64,000 nt of DNA, taken from contig JAVTLE010000023.1 in the NCBI GenBank assembly GCA_033439295.1, forward strand, positions 3,198,530 to 3,262,529, read 5' to 3'. A program made the position numbers and the translations under genes. This document shows positions 1-12,083 of this stretch, piece by piece. Source of the stretch: Deuterostichococcus epilithicus. Lineage: Eukaryota; Chlorophyta; Trebouxiophyceae; Prasiolales; Stichococcaceae. The stretch's first letter is position 1; each line of letters opens with the position of its first letter. The notes below the pieces were generated by a model that worked only from the letters and a program-made list of their open reading frames with translations, was not told where the DNA came from and made no database searches.

Positions 1-3000
1 CTGGCGGCAGGCCCATCACCTCGATGGCGACCACACCACCGGACCTGCGCAGAGGAGCAGTGCACAGAGAGGTCTGTCACGCATGCAGCACGGCACATGG
101 CTGGCTGCCGAAAATACGCTTCAAGAGGGCACCATGGCAAGTGCGACACCTCCCCGCCCGCCCCCCTACTTCCCCCCCAGATCGGCATCAGGACGCTGTC
201 GGCATTGGACATCGGACATAGGACATAGAACGCAGCAGCAGGCACACAGCCTGTCAGGTGCAGGCTGACCTGCGGGCGCCAGGCGGCGGCGGCGAGCCGG
301 GCGGGCTGCCCCAGACGACCACGCGGCCGCTGGCTGTCAGCGCGACGCAGAACGTGGCGCCGCATTCCACTGCTGTCGCGCCGCCATTGTCCGCGAGCGC
401 CTGTCGAGGGTACTGGCCAGCACATCAGTAGGAGGATAGCCTGCCAGCGGCTGCCAGACAGAGGCTGTTACTCCTCTTGCGCGCTGTTCTCTTGTGCAAG
501 CTGCGGCAGCGATGCTTCCGTCGAACACCTCAGGAAATGAGCCCTTAGGCAAGCGCTGTTGCAGTTTGAGACGTCTCGAGAGCCAGTCAAGAAATGATAC
601 AGCCACAACAACGACCCACCTCACGGACATGGCCTGAGACCTGGCTGGCGCTGGTGACCCACGACGAAGGCTGCCCAAGCTCACCGTTGAAGCCACCTAC
701 AGTGCATGGTCTTGATGAATGAATAGCTGGTCTGGCAACACATTCAAGGGTCACGAGCAATCTTGTCGCACCGAAGCACAGTCGCTGTAACAATGTGCGC
801 TTCTGTCTAAACCAAACCAGCAAAGTCTCCCATGAAGTTCAGGGTCAGGCTACCACAGTATGGAGGCACCCCTCACCTCCGCAGGTCCAGACTTCGCCGG
901 TGGCGGTCCGCAGCACCGAGAAAAACTTCGAGGCTGCAACACCTGTCACCCGCTGCCCGGCGATGCCGGCTGCTGCCTCTGCCGCCGCCTCGTCGTCATC
1001 CTCGGTGCCCAGAGACAGCAGCGGGTGCGCGTCGCGCCCGATGCGGATAGGCGTGTGGTGCTGCCCCGGCATGAGGCCGCCCTGCAGGTGCCAGTGCGAT
1101 GACATGAGTCCCCCTAAATTGCAGCGTGCATCTTTAGCGTCTTGCATGGCGGACTGCCCTGTGCACACGGCGATTATCATACACAGTGCGAAAGAGTCAA
1201 TGCGCCCTCACCATGCGGTCAAACACGCCAGCTGCCATCGTCGCCGAGTCGGCTGAGGCCTTGCCGCCCAGCCGGCTGCCAGGGGAGCCGGCGCGGTGCT
1301 GAAAGGAGCCGAACACGCTGTCCGACTCCACCGCCCGCATGCTGGCCGCGCCTGCAAACATCCTGCGGCGCAGGAGTATAGGCGGTTGTCTTCTCCCAAC
1401 TCTGCCGCCTGCAAACTTGCCATGGCGCCCTACAGCAGGACTGCAGGCCCTCAGGATGCAACATGGCATCGCGGTCATGCACGAAGTCTGGATCGAGAAA
1501 GTGAGGTCCGTGCAGAAACTTACTGGCGGGCGCGCTCGAGCTCCTCCTCTCGCTGCTTGTGCGGGATGAATGGCTTCAGGTACGCTGCGCTGTGCGAGTG
1601 GCTGCTCGGCTGGTGCCAGCTGTGGCTACCGCTGGCGCCGTGGCCACTGCCTTCTTCCGTGGCCGCCTGTGACCAGAAGCGCACTGTAGGAGGCGGGGCG
1701 CATCGCCGATGAAGTGCAACAGTGCAACCGCATGCTGCGGTTGTGTCAAACAGTGCTGCGAGCGACCGTGCCTGCATGAGCACACCGGGTCGCACCTACT
1801 CTGGCAGCCGTAAACACAGAACGCAGGCTGGCGCTGCTGTGCCCTGTGCCCCATGACTGCTCGAGGCCCACAGCGTCACGGCGGCGCCAAAGGGATGCCA
1901 TCTCCATGTGCAGCGGGGCGCGCATCGGCGCAGACCAAAACCATGCAGGGTGAGAGAGCCAAGCCCACCTGGCCGTCAGGCGCCGCCGAGTGCTCGCGCG
2001 CGACCTCGGCGAAGGCCTGCGCGAAGGTGGCCATGTTGGCGCCCAGCGCCCACTCCTGCCGCCGCTGCTTGGCCAGCAGCTCCAGCGGCGTGCCCAGCCC
2101 GCACTGCCCCTGTTGCAATCAATCGAACCGTGTCAGGTAGTCAAACCACGCTGCAGAGTCTCAGCGCACCAGATTCGGACGTCAGCACCATCAGTCAGCC
2201 ACCGCTGCTTGGTCGGTATTCCAACGGCGTGCCCGGCCCGAAATGCCCCTGACGCAGCAGCAATTCGAGCAGGTCGCAGATCGCAGTCCCCCTGAACGGC
2301 AGTCATCAGGGCCATGTATGCCTGTCTGGAATCCCGCCTTGCCCCTGTTGCGGGACCGCTGCAGGGAAAAGGTCGGTGCACCGCAAGTCCGCCCGCCCAC
2401 GGCAGCGACTGCCTGAGTGGCACCAGTATTTTGCTTGTGGTTCCTGCGAGCAGCACCCCACCTCCTTGTTCTCGCCGCATGACCAGACGCCGCCGTCGTG
2501 GTCCAGGAACAGGGAGTGGCTGGTGCCCAGTGCCGCCTGTGAGATGTTCGACCGCCCCACCAACGCCTCCACCCTGCAGTGGCGAGGTAAGCGGTGTTGG
2601 CCAGTCTCATTGCTCATGCCGGAAATCCATTGCACTATCCTGCCGCTAACAACAGATACACCACGCGGTCCGGTGTGCAGTGCAGTCCGTGGCATTGCAA
2701 TCGACATCTGAGGTATTGCACTGCCTTTTGCCTTGGTACTTGTCTGACCTGGTGGGCGCTGTGAAGTTGTCTGCGACGCCGTGGCCGAGCTTCCCTGCTT
2801 TGCCGCTGCCCCATGTAGCGACTGACCCATCTTTCAACACTGCTGCGGAGTGCAGACTCCCAGCAGAAAGGCTTGCCACCTCAGCATCTGCACCACACGA
2901 GCGGCTAACAGTGACAGTTTGTTAGCCATTTGCACTTGACGACGGTCAAGCGTGCATCCACACCTCGGTGTCTCGATGCATATGCTTCCCAAAACGATTT

Positions 3001-3127
3001 CTTGGGATTGTAGGTCATGCAAGGAGCGTCCAATCAACTGGTCTCACCGGCAAGGGTGTCCAGCTGCGCTGGTTGTGTCACAAGCGGCCCCTGTGACACG
3101 CCGCACTGACCCTCCGCATTCCTGCCC
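1..3127 (-). CDS. RCC1-repeat beta-propeller protein (partial)
   Basis: Minus-strand gene leaving the window at its left edge. Exons read as 3127-3048, 2887-2749, 2573-2462, 2109-1969, 1683-1524, 1362-1212, 1081-877, 696-625, 369-270 and 44-1, nearly all phase-compatible. Joined exons give repeated RCC1 blades: GRNAEGQCGV, HSAAVLKDGSVATWGSG, HSLFLDHDGGVWSCGENKEG with QCGLGTP, FFSVLRTATGEVWTCGG with FNGELGQP, and FCVALTASGRVVVWG. The family forms seven-bladed propellers used as protein scaffolds or exchange factors; which class this is cannot be told. A low-complexity insert rich in Ser, His and Glu (exons 1683-1212) interrupts the propeller. The phase between exons 2109-1969 and 1683-1524 does not match, so a small exon or other donor is missing there. 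The N-terminus lies above 3127 and was not resolved. Confidence 0.8.
2203..2262 (-). pseudogene. Decayed copy of an RCC1 exon start in the preceding intron
   Basis: The stretch 2202-2251 matches the first 50 bases of exon 2109-1969 and its acceptor at about four of five positions, in the same orientation, 140 bp upstream. On the coding strand it reads GHFGPGTPLEYRPSSG against GQCGLGTPLELLAKQRR and then loses frame. A shorter echo of the same acceptor (CTTGCCCCTGTTGC) is at 2337-2350. Confidence 0.7.
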
Positions 3128-3974
3128 CTGCATTATGCACAAGCGATTCGGCTCGGTCACCAGCCTGCACTTGCAAGGCAGGTGCTACCTGTGACCATGA
3201 GATGGGAGAAGGGCAAAACCGAGAAGCTGAATGCCTCACCAAGCAACGACGGACAGCAGCCGTCGGGAGTGAGCTGATGCGGTTTTGCGGCTTCTGAGAC
3301 CGTTACGGCAGGCTTGCATCGCCCCACGGCGTGCGAAGGCCCGCAGACGGAAGCACCTGACTCGGACCAAGCTGTTGCTACCCTGAAGGTCTGCAAGACA
3401 GTGTCTCACGGCTGCCTGGCGCAGACTTTCGACGGACTGCTTGACGGCGAAGACGCAAGACAATGTACATGTGTATCGCACGATCTGTCGCAAACGTGTC
3501 TTGCAATGGCAAAGCATGTGTCGGGCACGTTTGTTTTGCCCAGGTTTTTGCACTGAGGGCAGCAGTCAGCACTGCAGCAAAAGACGTTTGAGCTTCACAA
3601 GAGCAGTTCGACTCTTGCATTCATCTCGAGATTGCAGAAGATAACGCATCCAGCTTGTGGAAAATGATAACAGACTCAGTGGAGCGAGCACCGTTTTCCC
3701 AAACGACCCCAAACACGCCGCGAGTGTCTGGAACAGGCTGATCATCCCGCCTGGGTCTTTCTTATGCAGCCCACAACGTTTGTGGTCGGGACACATCCGG
3801 ACTTGAGAGGGATTCAATACGCCGGCGAGGCATGAATTCATGGACGCAGTCTCCGTTGCGCTGAGTATCAGATAGCAGGACAGCTCCGTTACGAACCACT
3901 GGCACTTGGCTTACGCGCGGTCGCAGCCCAGCTTATCCCGCGCCGGCGCCGGCGGCGTCACAATCCGCGCCGTC
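3128..3974. other. Divergent interval, unresolved 5' end of RCC1 gene
   Basis: Stretch between the last RCC1 exon I can place and the cyclin start codon. It should hold the promoters of both genes and the first exon or exons of the RCC1 protein. I could not identify those exons: a minus-strand open stretch at 3566-3841 shows no RCC1 pattern. Confidence 0.5.
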
Positions 3975-6254
3975 ATGGGGTCCAAATGGGTCTTCCGGCC
4001 GCGGGAAGTGCTGGACGCCAACTCACCGTCGCGGCTGGACGGCGTGTCCGCCGAGCGGGAGGAGGCGAAGCGGTTGGCGTACGCCGGGCTGCTGCAGGAC
4101 TGCGGCGAGGCCATGAAAATGTGGGATCCTCTCCACACGCAAATGCGCCAGTGTCTGCTGCAGCGCACCTGCGCGATGTGTGAAGTATTCCTGACACTTG
4201 CTGTCGACGTCTTACTCCACACCGTTTGGAATGTCGTCGCGCTCGCCCTGGTGGAGCTGTAGGATCAGAAAATGAGCTGTAGGATCAGCAAAGTGTCTGA
4301 CAAGGTCTGGTGTCAGCGCACGCAGCCAGATGCCGACGATCGCCACGGCCGCTGTCTTCTGCCATCAGTTCTACACAGTCAGGTCCATGCGCACCGATGA
4401 CACCTGGGTGCGCGCTTTGACGAGAACTTATCAGCTCCACCTGATGAACCTATCATCAACGACTCCTGTCACGCGTGGCGACAGATGGTATCCGATGCGC
4501 ACAGCACCCTTGGATCTGTGTGCACGCCAAGTGTGAACCACAACAGGGGAAGGCTTCTTCCTCGCGTCTGAGTCCCAGCTTGTGATGCAGGTGGTGGCCA
4601 CAGCGTGCCTGTTCCTGGCGTGCAAGGTGCACGAAGCGCCCAAGGCGCTGAAGGACGTCATCCTGGGCATGTGGACGATGCGGCACCGCGGCAAGCCCGG
4701 CCCGCTTGGGTGCATCCACGACAGGGTGCCTGCCGCTCTTCGTAGCACACAATCTGAAACCCCAAATTGGCACCCCGATATCGAATACAGGAGCTCGACA
4801 CCTGCACATTTGCTGCGTGCTCCATGCTGCTGCTGCTGCTGCTGCTGCTGCTGGCTGCTGCTGCTGCTACTACTACTGCTGCTGTATCCCTGCCGCCGGC
4901 AAGCTGTCCGGCCGTCCAGCAAGCACAATCGGCCGATGGTCTCAATGTCATTCGCCACCCGCAGGAATGGCAGGACACAGTGAAGGCGGCGGTGCTGAAA
5001 GCGGAGCGTGCGCTGCTATATGTCATCTCCTTCGACTTTCAGGTGTGCTTTTTGGCACAAGTCAGGCCGAAGTGCTCCGACCACGTGGTAGACAAGGTCG
5101 ACCCTACAGGAGGAGAAACTAGGTCTGCGCCTCCGTCCGGATTGTCGTCATTTTGCCGAGATCAGAACCTTATTTTACACGAGAATCACTACAAACAGCC
5201 TTTCGCTCAAGTGCACACCATGCTACGGCACAGACCTTGTGCATGATGCACTGACTTCAGTGCGGCTTTTGACCACAGGTGACACATCCGTACCAGCCGG
5301 CTTTGAAGTACATCAAACAGTTTGACCTGAGCAAGGACAACTCAGACCTTCCGCAGACGACTTGGGACATCATCACCCTGAGGTGCTGATTTTGGTCCTG
5401 ATCCCATGTCGATGCCGACTTTTGGCTCCTAGCCCCGGTGGCACGATGTCAGGTGCTGCTGCTGCAGTTACTGTTTTGGGGATCTGCAAAGCTTGTGCGA
5501 GCAATCGGTTCGCAGCGCGTCCCTTCATTCGAATATATGCGATGGTTCTTTCATGTCCTTCACCTCACGGGCAAAATCCTTTGTGCAGCCTGCGGACGAC
5601 GCTCAGCCTGCAGCTGAAGTACGGGGACATTGCAGCGGCGGCGGTCATCCTGGCGATGAAGCTGCACAAGATGGCGACACCGCTGAGCGACGGCCACCCT
5701 TGGTACCTGCTGCCTCCCGTCAACGCGGAGCCGGCCCTCATGGACGGTGCGCTTCCACGTGTGGTGGCTGTGGAAGATTGCAGCGGTCGGGCTCGCCACA
5801 CCCTCTCCCTGTCCCGCTTGCAGATACGCATGTCACCTACGGCACAGCCTGATGGACGGTGCATGGCCCCCGACCCTGCCTTCGCCAAAGCTTGCCATGC
5901 CGACGGAGAGCCCACAGCCAACGTGCGGGTGGCCCTGCAGTGGCGATGTCGCAGCTGCTGGAGGTCGCAGAGAAGCTGAAGCGGCTGCAGGCCAAGCGGG
6001 CGGCGCCCAAGGAGCTGGTCGCGCTGCTGCAGAAGCGCACAGAAGCCGACGCGGCGGCAGCCGCGGCGGCAGCAGATGAGGCGGCAGGCTCGCCGCCGTC
6101 GTTGCCGCCGCCGCCGCCGCAGCACGGCACCAGCAGCAGTCCCGAGGCGGTGGCCCCTGCTGACGGCGCGGCTACGCAGGAAGGCGATGGTGCTGGCAGC
6201 GCAGCGGCCCAGGCTATACAAGCAACAGGCGGTTTGCTAGAGGACCGGACATGA
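3975..6254 (+). CDS. Cyclin T/K-like regulatory cyclin
   Basis: Transcriptional-type cyclin (cyclin T/K/L group), expected to partner a CDK9- or CDK12-like kinase acting on RNA polymerase II. Exons: 3975-4120, 4326-4407, 4591-4709, 4904-5042, 5279-5382, 5589-5746, 5941-6254 (about 353 residues). Start chosen because MGSKWVFRPREVL matches the family opening. First cyclin box: NSPSRLDGVS, PTIATAAVFCHQFY, VVATACLFLACKVHEAP, LKAERALLYVISFDF; second box: HPYQPALKYIKQFDL, LRTTLSLQLKYGDIAAAAV. The C-terminal tail is a Lys/Arg/Ala coiled stretch followed by a Pro-rich disordered end. The fourth exon's acceptor is uncertain: 4904 keeps phase, whereas homology resumes only at 4965, and a CTG-rich run sits just upstream. 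Family assignment firm, subclass less so. Confidence 0.85.
4829..4880. repeat. CTG/CTA trinucleotide run
   Basis: Run of about ten CTG units, a GCTG interruption, more CTG and then CTA units, inside intron 3 of the cyclin gene immediately before the uncertain acceptor of exon 4. It is open in the coding frame and would read as polyleucine and polyalanine if retained. Confidence 0.85.
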
Positions 6255-6855
6255 CGGCTTTGCTGTCAATCCAAAGGGTCTGTCGGGTTTGATGGTGCTC
6301 CATCCTCTGCAACATTTTGCAGCTATCGAAGGCGCACTTGCTGACTATTAAGTGGGGTGTCCTTTTGAAGGGGTCCCCCCTCAACTGGCTTCGTGTCGGG
6401 TTCCCCTGGGCCCAGGAGGGCGCAATTGATGACGAAACCAAAGACCTGGAGCCACATGCGCCTCAGGAACCACCATCCATCTGTGCGCGTGCACCTGAAT
6501 CCTCTACAAGTGCAATCCTCCGTCGCGTTAGGCGTCCAGAGTCCTGCTCTGGTAAGCGCAGGCCGACTCGCCGACAGACCGCCAAAAAACAGGTGCAACA
6601 CTCTGCAACCTAGAACGCCTGCCACGAGCTGCATCAACATGCCGATAGATACTGGTGGCCGACCATCGAGACGCTCGCCGATTCTCTGACGCTTGTTGGA
6701 GACCGCTGTTCCACAAACATCACGGCCGCATTGCCGCTCCAAGTGCATCCACTCTTACCGCAATCAACATCAGTGCCAGAGTCTGCAGCGCCGTGCGCCA
6801 GCGCGACACTGACACAAGTCGTTTTGACACCCAACTGTGACATGCAGGCGACGCG
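6255..6855. other. Intergenic, cyclin to GAPN (tandem)
   Basis: About 600 bp holding the 3' end of the cyclin transcript and the GAPN promoter. I see no further gene, repeat or clear promoter motif. Confidence 0.6.
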
Positions 6856-9800
6856 ATGGGTGACTTTGTCAGTGAACTCAAAGACGGCGAGAACTACAAA
6901 TTCTACGTCAATGGCGAGTGGAAGGCGTCCACCAGGCAAGGGCTCCAACTGTGACACTGTGGCCTCGCACTAAATGTAGCATGATGGCCTCTGCATCCGC
7001 GAGCGGCTGCCACGGCTCTGACTCTTGCTGCTTCCCCATGCAGCGGCAAGACCGTTGGCATCCTGAACCCCCAGGTGCTGCGGCTCACTGCTCCACGTTC
7101 ACCACTCTTTGACTTCACGCAAGGGCGTGCGTTTCTTGTGACTGACGCTGTATCGTGAGTAACTGACGCTGGATCGTGAGGAGGGTGACGATGGAAAGGC
7201 TGAAGGCTGGGCGCACGACGCTGACGGCCTCTCATGTGGCACTGGCACCTGCGCACACAGGACAACAAGGCAGTCTACCAGGTGCAGGCGTGCACGCAAG
7301 CGGAGGTGGATGCCTGCTTTGAGGCGGCCAAGGCCGCTGGCCGTGACTGGGCGAAGACACCGCTGTGGAAGCGCGCCGAGTACCTGCACAAGGTCGCTGC
7401 CGCGCTGAAGGAGAACGCCCAGGTGTGGCTGTGCCAGAGCGACAGAAGGCGATGTGCAGACAGCGTCACGTCTGTCTTGGCATGGCGGACAGCAGCAAGA
7501 CGCTTTTGACCGGCACATGCAGGTACACGGTCACACATGGTCATACAGCGCTCTCTGTGGTCGGCTGACGCATCGCCTGTGCACCTGCTGCAGCCGATCG
7601 CTGACACCCTGGTGAAGGAGGTGGCCAAGCCGGCAAAGGACTCGCTGACCGAGGTCATCCGCTCCGGCGATTTCCTGAGCTACACCGCGGAGGAGGCCGT
7701 ACGCTACCTCGGCGCTGGCGACCTGCTGCTGTCCGACTCCTTCCCGGGGCAGGACCGCAACAAGCTGTGCCTGTCGCAGAAGGTAGGGGTTGACACATCT
7801 CCTGCTTGAAACGTGTTTTTCAATATCTGCAATAGTACGTGAGATGCAGTTCGAGATGCAAAACAAGTATGATCGAATTCTTATCATTCCCACCTTGACA
7901 TGTGTTCGATGTGGCTAATAGCACCTCTGGCCCCCAAGCAGCTCACCGAAATTCTCTCTGTCCTGTCTGCAGGTCCCTCTTGGTGTGGTGAGTGGAATTG
8001 CAGCATATATATGTTGCATTCCACCATCGTTGCATTCCACCGTCATTGCATTGCGCGGCTCTTCTTGCATCCCGCCCAAAACCATGTACTGATACCTCTT
8101 CCTTGTCCTGGAAGGTCCTCTGCATCCCACCGTTCAAGTGAGGGCACTTTCCTTCTGCCTTGCCGTATTGCACTACGACATTATGTCGTGGCATGATTGT
8201 TGTGCTGATTTGCCAAAAGTCATTCTCAAAAGGCGGCGTGTTCGTGCCATGCTGACACCTTTGTTTCTTGCATATGCAGCTAGTGAGCACCTCCTTCGTT
8301 CACATCCTGTGCTCCAGATCTTATGGCCCCCTCCTTGACCATTTACTGTTGATGAGCTCAGTGGTCTATGTCAGGAGCATGTGCGGGGGCATCGTTTCTG
8401 TGCTGTTGACGCGAGCGTTGCCTATCAAAGGAAGACGTCCTCATGTTCGGTGCTGAAGAGCTTCTCGTTGTTGTATCTGCAGCCCAGTGAACCTGGCAGT
8501 GTCAAAGATCGGCCCGGCGCTTATGGCGGGCAACACCGTGGTCGTCAAGCCGCCGACGCAGGGCGCCGTGTCCGCCATTCAGATGATCCAGGTGCACGGA
8601 CTCCCTGCTGGACTGCCTGACTCGGAGATCGGACGACTTGCAAGCGCGCAGGGGGGTGGCCCCAGGCAGAACAGTCAATGTTACTCAGGAGCCAGAACGG
8701 TGATGACAGCACATGCCATGGGATCAAATGGAGTGCCATGAAATCAACCACGAGGGTGTCTGAGCAGTGTGTGCCATTCCAATGCTCACTGTGGCGGATG
8801 ATCGCTGCTCGTCATGCAATGGACCACCCGACCACCCTCTGGCAGCGAGGACCTGGAATCGCAAATTAGTTGCTTGCACATGCGACGGCGCCTCTGGCGA
8901 GCGCCATGGTACATCATCCTCGTGGATGCGCGCAATCGGCGGCTGAACCGCTCAGCTCACCTGTTAAGAGCTGTGCGTGCCCGCATACTCCAGGCCTTCC
9001 ACAAGGCCGGCGTCCCCAAGGGCGTGATCAACATCGTCACGGGCCGCGGCTCGGAGATTGGCGATTACCTCACCGTGAGAACCCCATGCGCAATACTGTC
9101 TGCACACCAGGGTTTGAGCAACGCTTCCGCCTGACGAGCATGCCTCACAGCATGACCAAGCAACTTTATACTGCACCACCCAGCTGCTGCCACAGCCCGA
9201 ACACTGGAGGTTGCTGAGTGGTTGGGTCCGTCTTTGCGTGCAGACGCACCCGGCAGTGAACTGCATCAGCTTCACTGGCGGCGACACCGGCATCAGCATC
9301 TCCAAGAAGGCGGGCATGGTGCCCATCCAGGTGAGCATGTCGCACACTTGCCTGCAGCCCTCTCCCTTGCGATGGTCTGCGCCGTGGCGGTTGTCGTGAA
9401 GCCCTGATGCTGCAGCTGTGTTGGCAACTGTTCCCTGCTCAAGGCCATGCACACTTGTGTTTCGTGAGTCCCAGCTACAGTGGCTCCGTCGCTGAACATA
9501 TCTGCTGTGAGGCGCCTGCAGATGGAGCTGGGCGGCAAGGATGCCTGCATCGTGTGTGAGGTGAGCATCCTGCCGCCAATCCTGCGTCATGCCCACTGTC
9601 CAGCCGGCGGCATGCCAGTTTTCGAGTGTCATGTGACCTGCGGCCCGCATTGGTGCTGGCGTTCGGGTGCGACCTGTCAAGTGGTCGCCACGACTGCCGC
9701 AGGACGCGGACCTGGAGCTGGCAGCGAAGAACATCGTCAAGGGCGGGTACTCGTACTCGGGACAGCGCTGCACCGCTGTCAAGCTGGTGCTCGCGCACGA

Positions 9801-11526
9801 GTCCATCGCCGACGCGCTGGTCGAGAAGGTGTGAAGCTGGAGGAGGGAAGCTGGACAATCGGACCCTGCCCGAATTTCTCATCCGGGTTGTGTCGCCTGC
9901 GAGAGTGACTGATTGTGATGCAGTGCTCTCGCCGACCTCAGCACGAACTGCATGTCCCTGCCGTGCGGGACCTCTCACAGATGTGGCCGCGGGGTCCCAG
10001 ACCAGATGAGCTGGAGTCCGATCCTCGATGCTGTAGCAGGCCCATACGTCTGTGGCGTCCTCATACGTTCGCAGTGCCCCGCGCCACACCCGGCCCACCG
10101 CTGTGCCCCGCGCAGGTCAACGCGGGCATCGCCAAGCTTACGGTGGGGCGGCCGGAGGACGATGCGGCCATCGTGCCGGTCGTCTCCGAGTCGTCCGCCA
10201 AGTTTGTGGAGGGCCTGGTCAAGGACGCCCAGGAGAAGGGGGCCACCCTGTGCCAGGAGTACAAGCGGGAGGTGTGCCGCCTCAGAAAAGAAAAAAGAAA
10301 AACAAACCAAAACAAAGGATTGTGCGCCGAAACCGCAACAGCCCGGGCATGCCCGTGTTGTCGAGTTGTGGGTTGCCTGAAGTTGGTGCAGAGCGGGCAG
10401 GAGCTCCAAGCACCAGTCCAAGGTCGGCGGCTGGATCACGGAGATTCCTGAGGTTGAAACTAGAGTCACAAGGTCAGGCTCGTGGGTTCGGGCAGGTCGG
10501 AGCACAGGTGCTCCATGGCAGCTTTCAGGGATAGCCATTCACGTGCGCTCAGCTTGAGAAGTGCTCTCAGCTGGAGATGTAAAAAACACCGTTTTTGACC
10601 TGCGATTGCCTGTCCTCACGCAGGGCAACCTGATCTGGCCGCTGCTGGTGGACAATGTCACCACGGACATGCGGTTGGCATGGGAGGAGCCCTTCGGCCC
10701 CGTCATCCCCGTCGTGCGCGTCAAGGTCCGTTCGAAAACCTGAACAGCCTCATCTGCAGCTTTGCTCGCCTGCAGCATGCAGGATGAGCTGGGACCAGTA
10801 TAGGAGCTGCAGCTGATGCCTTCAGCAACCACAGCTCTGGCACGCATGTGTGCCCATCAAGCCGATGCATGCAGTCGGGTGCACTCGGGGCGTTCTCTGC
10901 TCTGTTCGACGTGCTGTTCCGAGCCGTCCTTTTGTGCCTGGTGTGCAGACTATTGAGGAGGCCATCGACCACACCAACGCCAACAACCTGGCGCTGCAGG
11001 TGAGACGCCCTGCTGCACATGCATCGTCACGCAGTTCCGCTGACGCGCACGGACTCAATGGACACCTGACGCAGCACAAGCGCATAGACGGCAATAACAT
11101 GTTGATCTGCAAATAATTTTTCGTGTTTGCTGCGCCGCGCAGGGCTGCGTCTTCACACAGGACATCAACAAGGCCATCTACATCAGCGATGCCATGGAGA
11201 CCGGCACGGTGCAGGTCAATGCGGCGCCTGCCCGCGGCCCAGACCACTTCCCCTTCCAGGTGTGCTTGTGCATGTTGCAGTGGGCCGCATGTCCTGACGC
11301 TGCATCGCAATCGGGGCAGGTTCCTGGCGGTGCTGACGGCTCAAAGACGGCGCTGCAGCAATTGCCTCTCCTGTGCAGTGGCGCCTGACTAGCATGTTCC
11401 TGTGTCCGCCAGGGCTTCCGAGACTCTGGCATCGGCAGCCAGGGCATTAAGAACAGCCTGGCGCTCATGATCAAGCACAAGTCGACGGTGCTGAACCTGG
11501 GCCACTCGTCCTACACCCTGGGCTAG
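6856..11526 (+). CDS. GAPN: Non-phosphorylating NADP-dependent glyceraldehyde-3-phosphate dehydrogenase
   Basis: Aldehyde dehydrogenase superfamily (ALDH11), oxidising glyceraldehyde 3-phosphate to 3-phosphoglycerate with NADP; cytosolic in plants and algae. Sixteen exons, all in phase, encode 493 residues (plant GAPN about 496): 6856-6935, 7044-7074, 7261-7422, 7594-7782, 7973-7987, 8115-8137, 8483-8591, 8994-9074, 9244-9330, 9522-9560, 9703-9828, 10116-10271, 10624-10725, 10949-10999, 11143-11259, 11413-11526. Recognised blocks: GDFVSELKDGENYKFYVNGE, SFTGGDTGISISKKAG (cofactor loop), MELGGKDACIV (catalytic Glu), SYSGQRCTAVK (catalytic Cys), WEEPFGPVIP, ETGTVQVNAAPARGPDHFPF. Start ATG 6856 matches the family N-terminus. 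No transit peptide is seen. Oddities: exons of only 15 and 23 bp, a GC donor in intron 1 (6936), and one missing residue in the usual PPFNYPVNL motif at the exon 6/7 junction. Confidence 0.95.
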
Positions 11527-12083
11527 GCCTCACGACGGACTGCGAAGCAGCTGCAGATGAGGGAGCGCCTGTGACCGTGCTGCCTGAATTTGATTTGCTG
11601 TGACGCCACTGAGCTTGAGGGGGGCAGAGAAAGCAACTGTCCATTCAGGTTTCATCAAGAGGTTCGCTGTTTGGACAAAACGGAGCGCAACAGGATCATG
11701 TTTCCTGCCGCGGTTCAATGTGCTTAGTTCCATATACCGATTCATCATTCTTGTGTGGCGGCGTGCAAACCGCTGCCGTGCGTTGGGACTGATTCGACTC
11801 CAGCTGGCTGTTGATGTGTTTGTGCCCTTGGCTTGACATGTACACTAAGCAGCGGATACCTAATGAATTCTGTAATGACCAGCGGACTTTTGCAATTGAC
11901 GCAAGCGCTGCTGCAACTGCCACCGGGAAGACTGACTCGGTACTGGGTGGGTGTGCACAGTACTTATCCTGAACTTGCATGTGGTAGCGCCACAACTGCT
12001 AGCACTGCTAATGCAAATCAGCGGCCGACTGCCAAACGCTGTTCAGCGGCCTTGGGTATCATGGGCACTACCCCTTGTCATGT
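11527..12083. other. Convergent intergenic, GAPN and Obg 3' ends
   Basis: About 560 bp between two convergent stop codons, presumably both 3' UTRs. A TGTAA element, the usual green-algal polyadenylation signal, occurs near 11870 on the plus strand. Nothing else recognised. Confidence 0.55.

Noticed and set aside
5848-5866. Echo of the cyclin exon 6 end (TGATGGACGGTGC) in intron 6
   Set aside because: Only about 15 matching bases; too short to separate from chance.
8964-9806. 280-codon minus-strand open frame opposite GAPN
   Set aside because: Antisense to GAPN exons 8-11, which are fixed by strong homology and phase.
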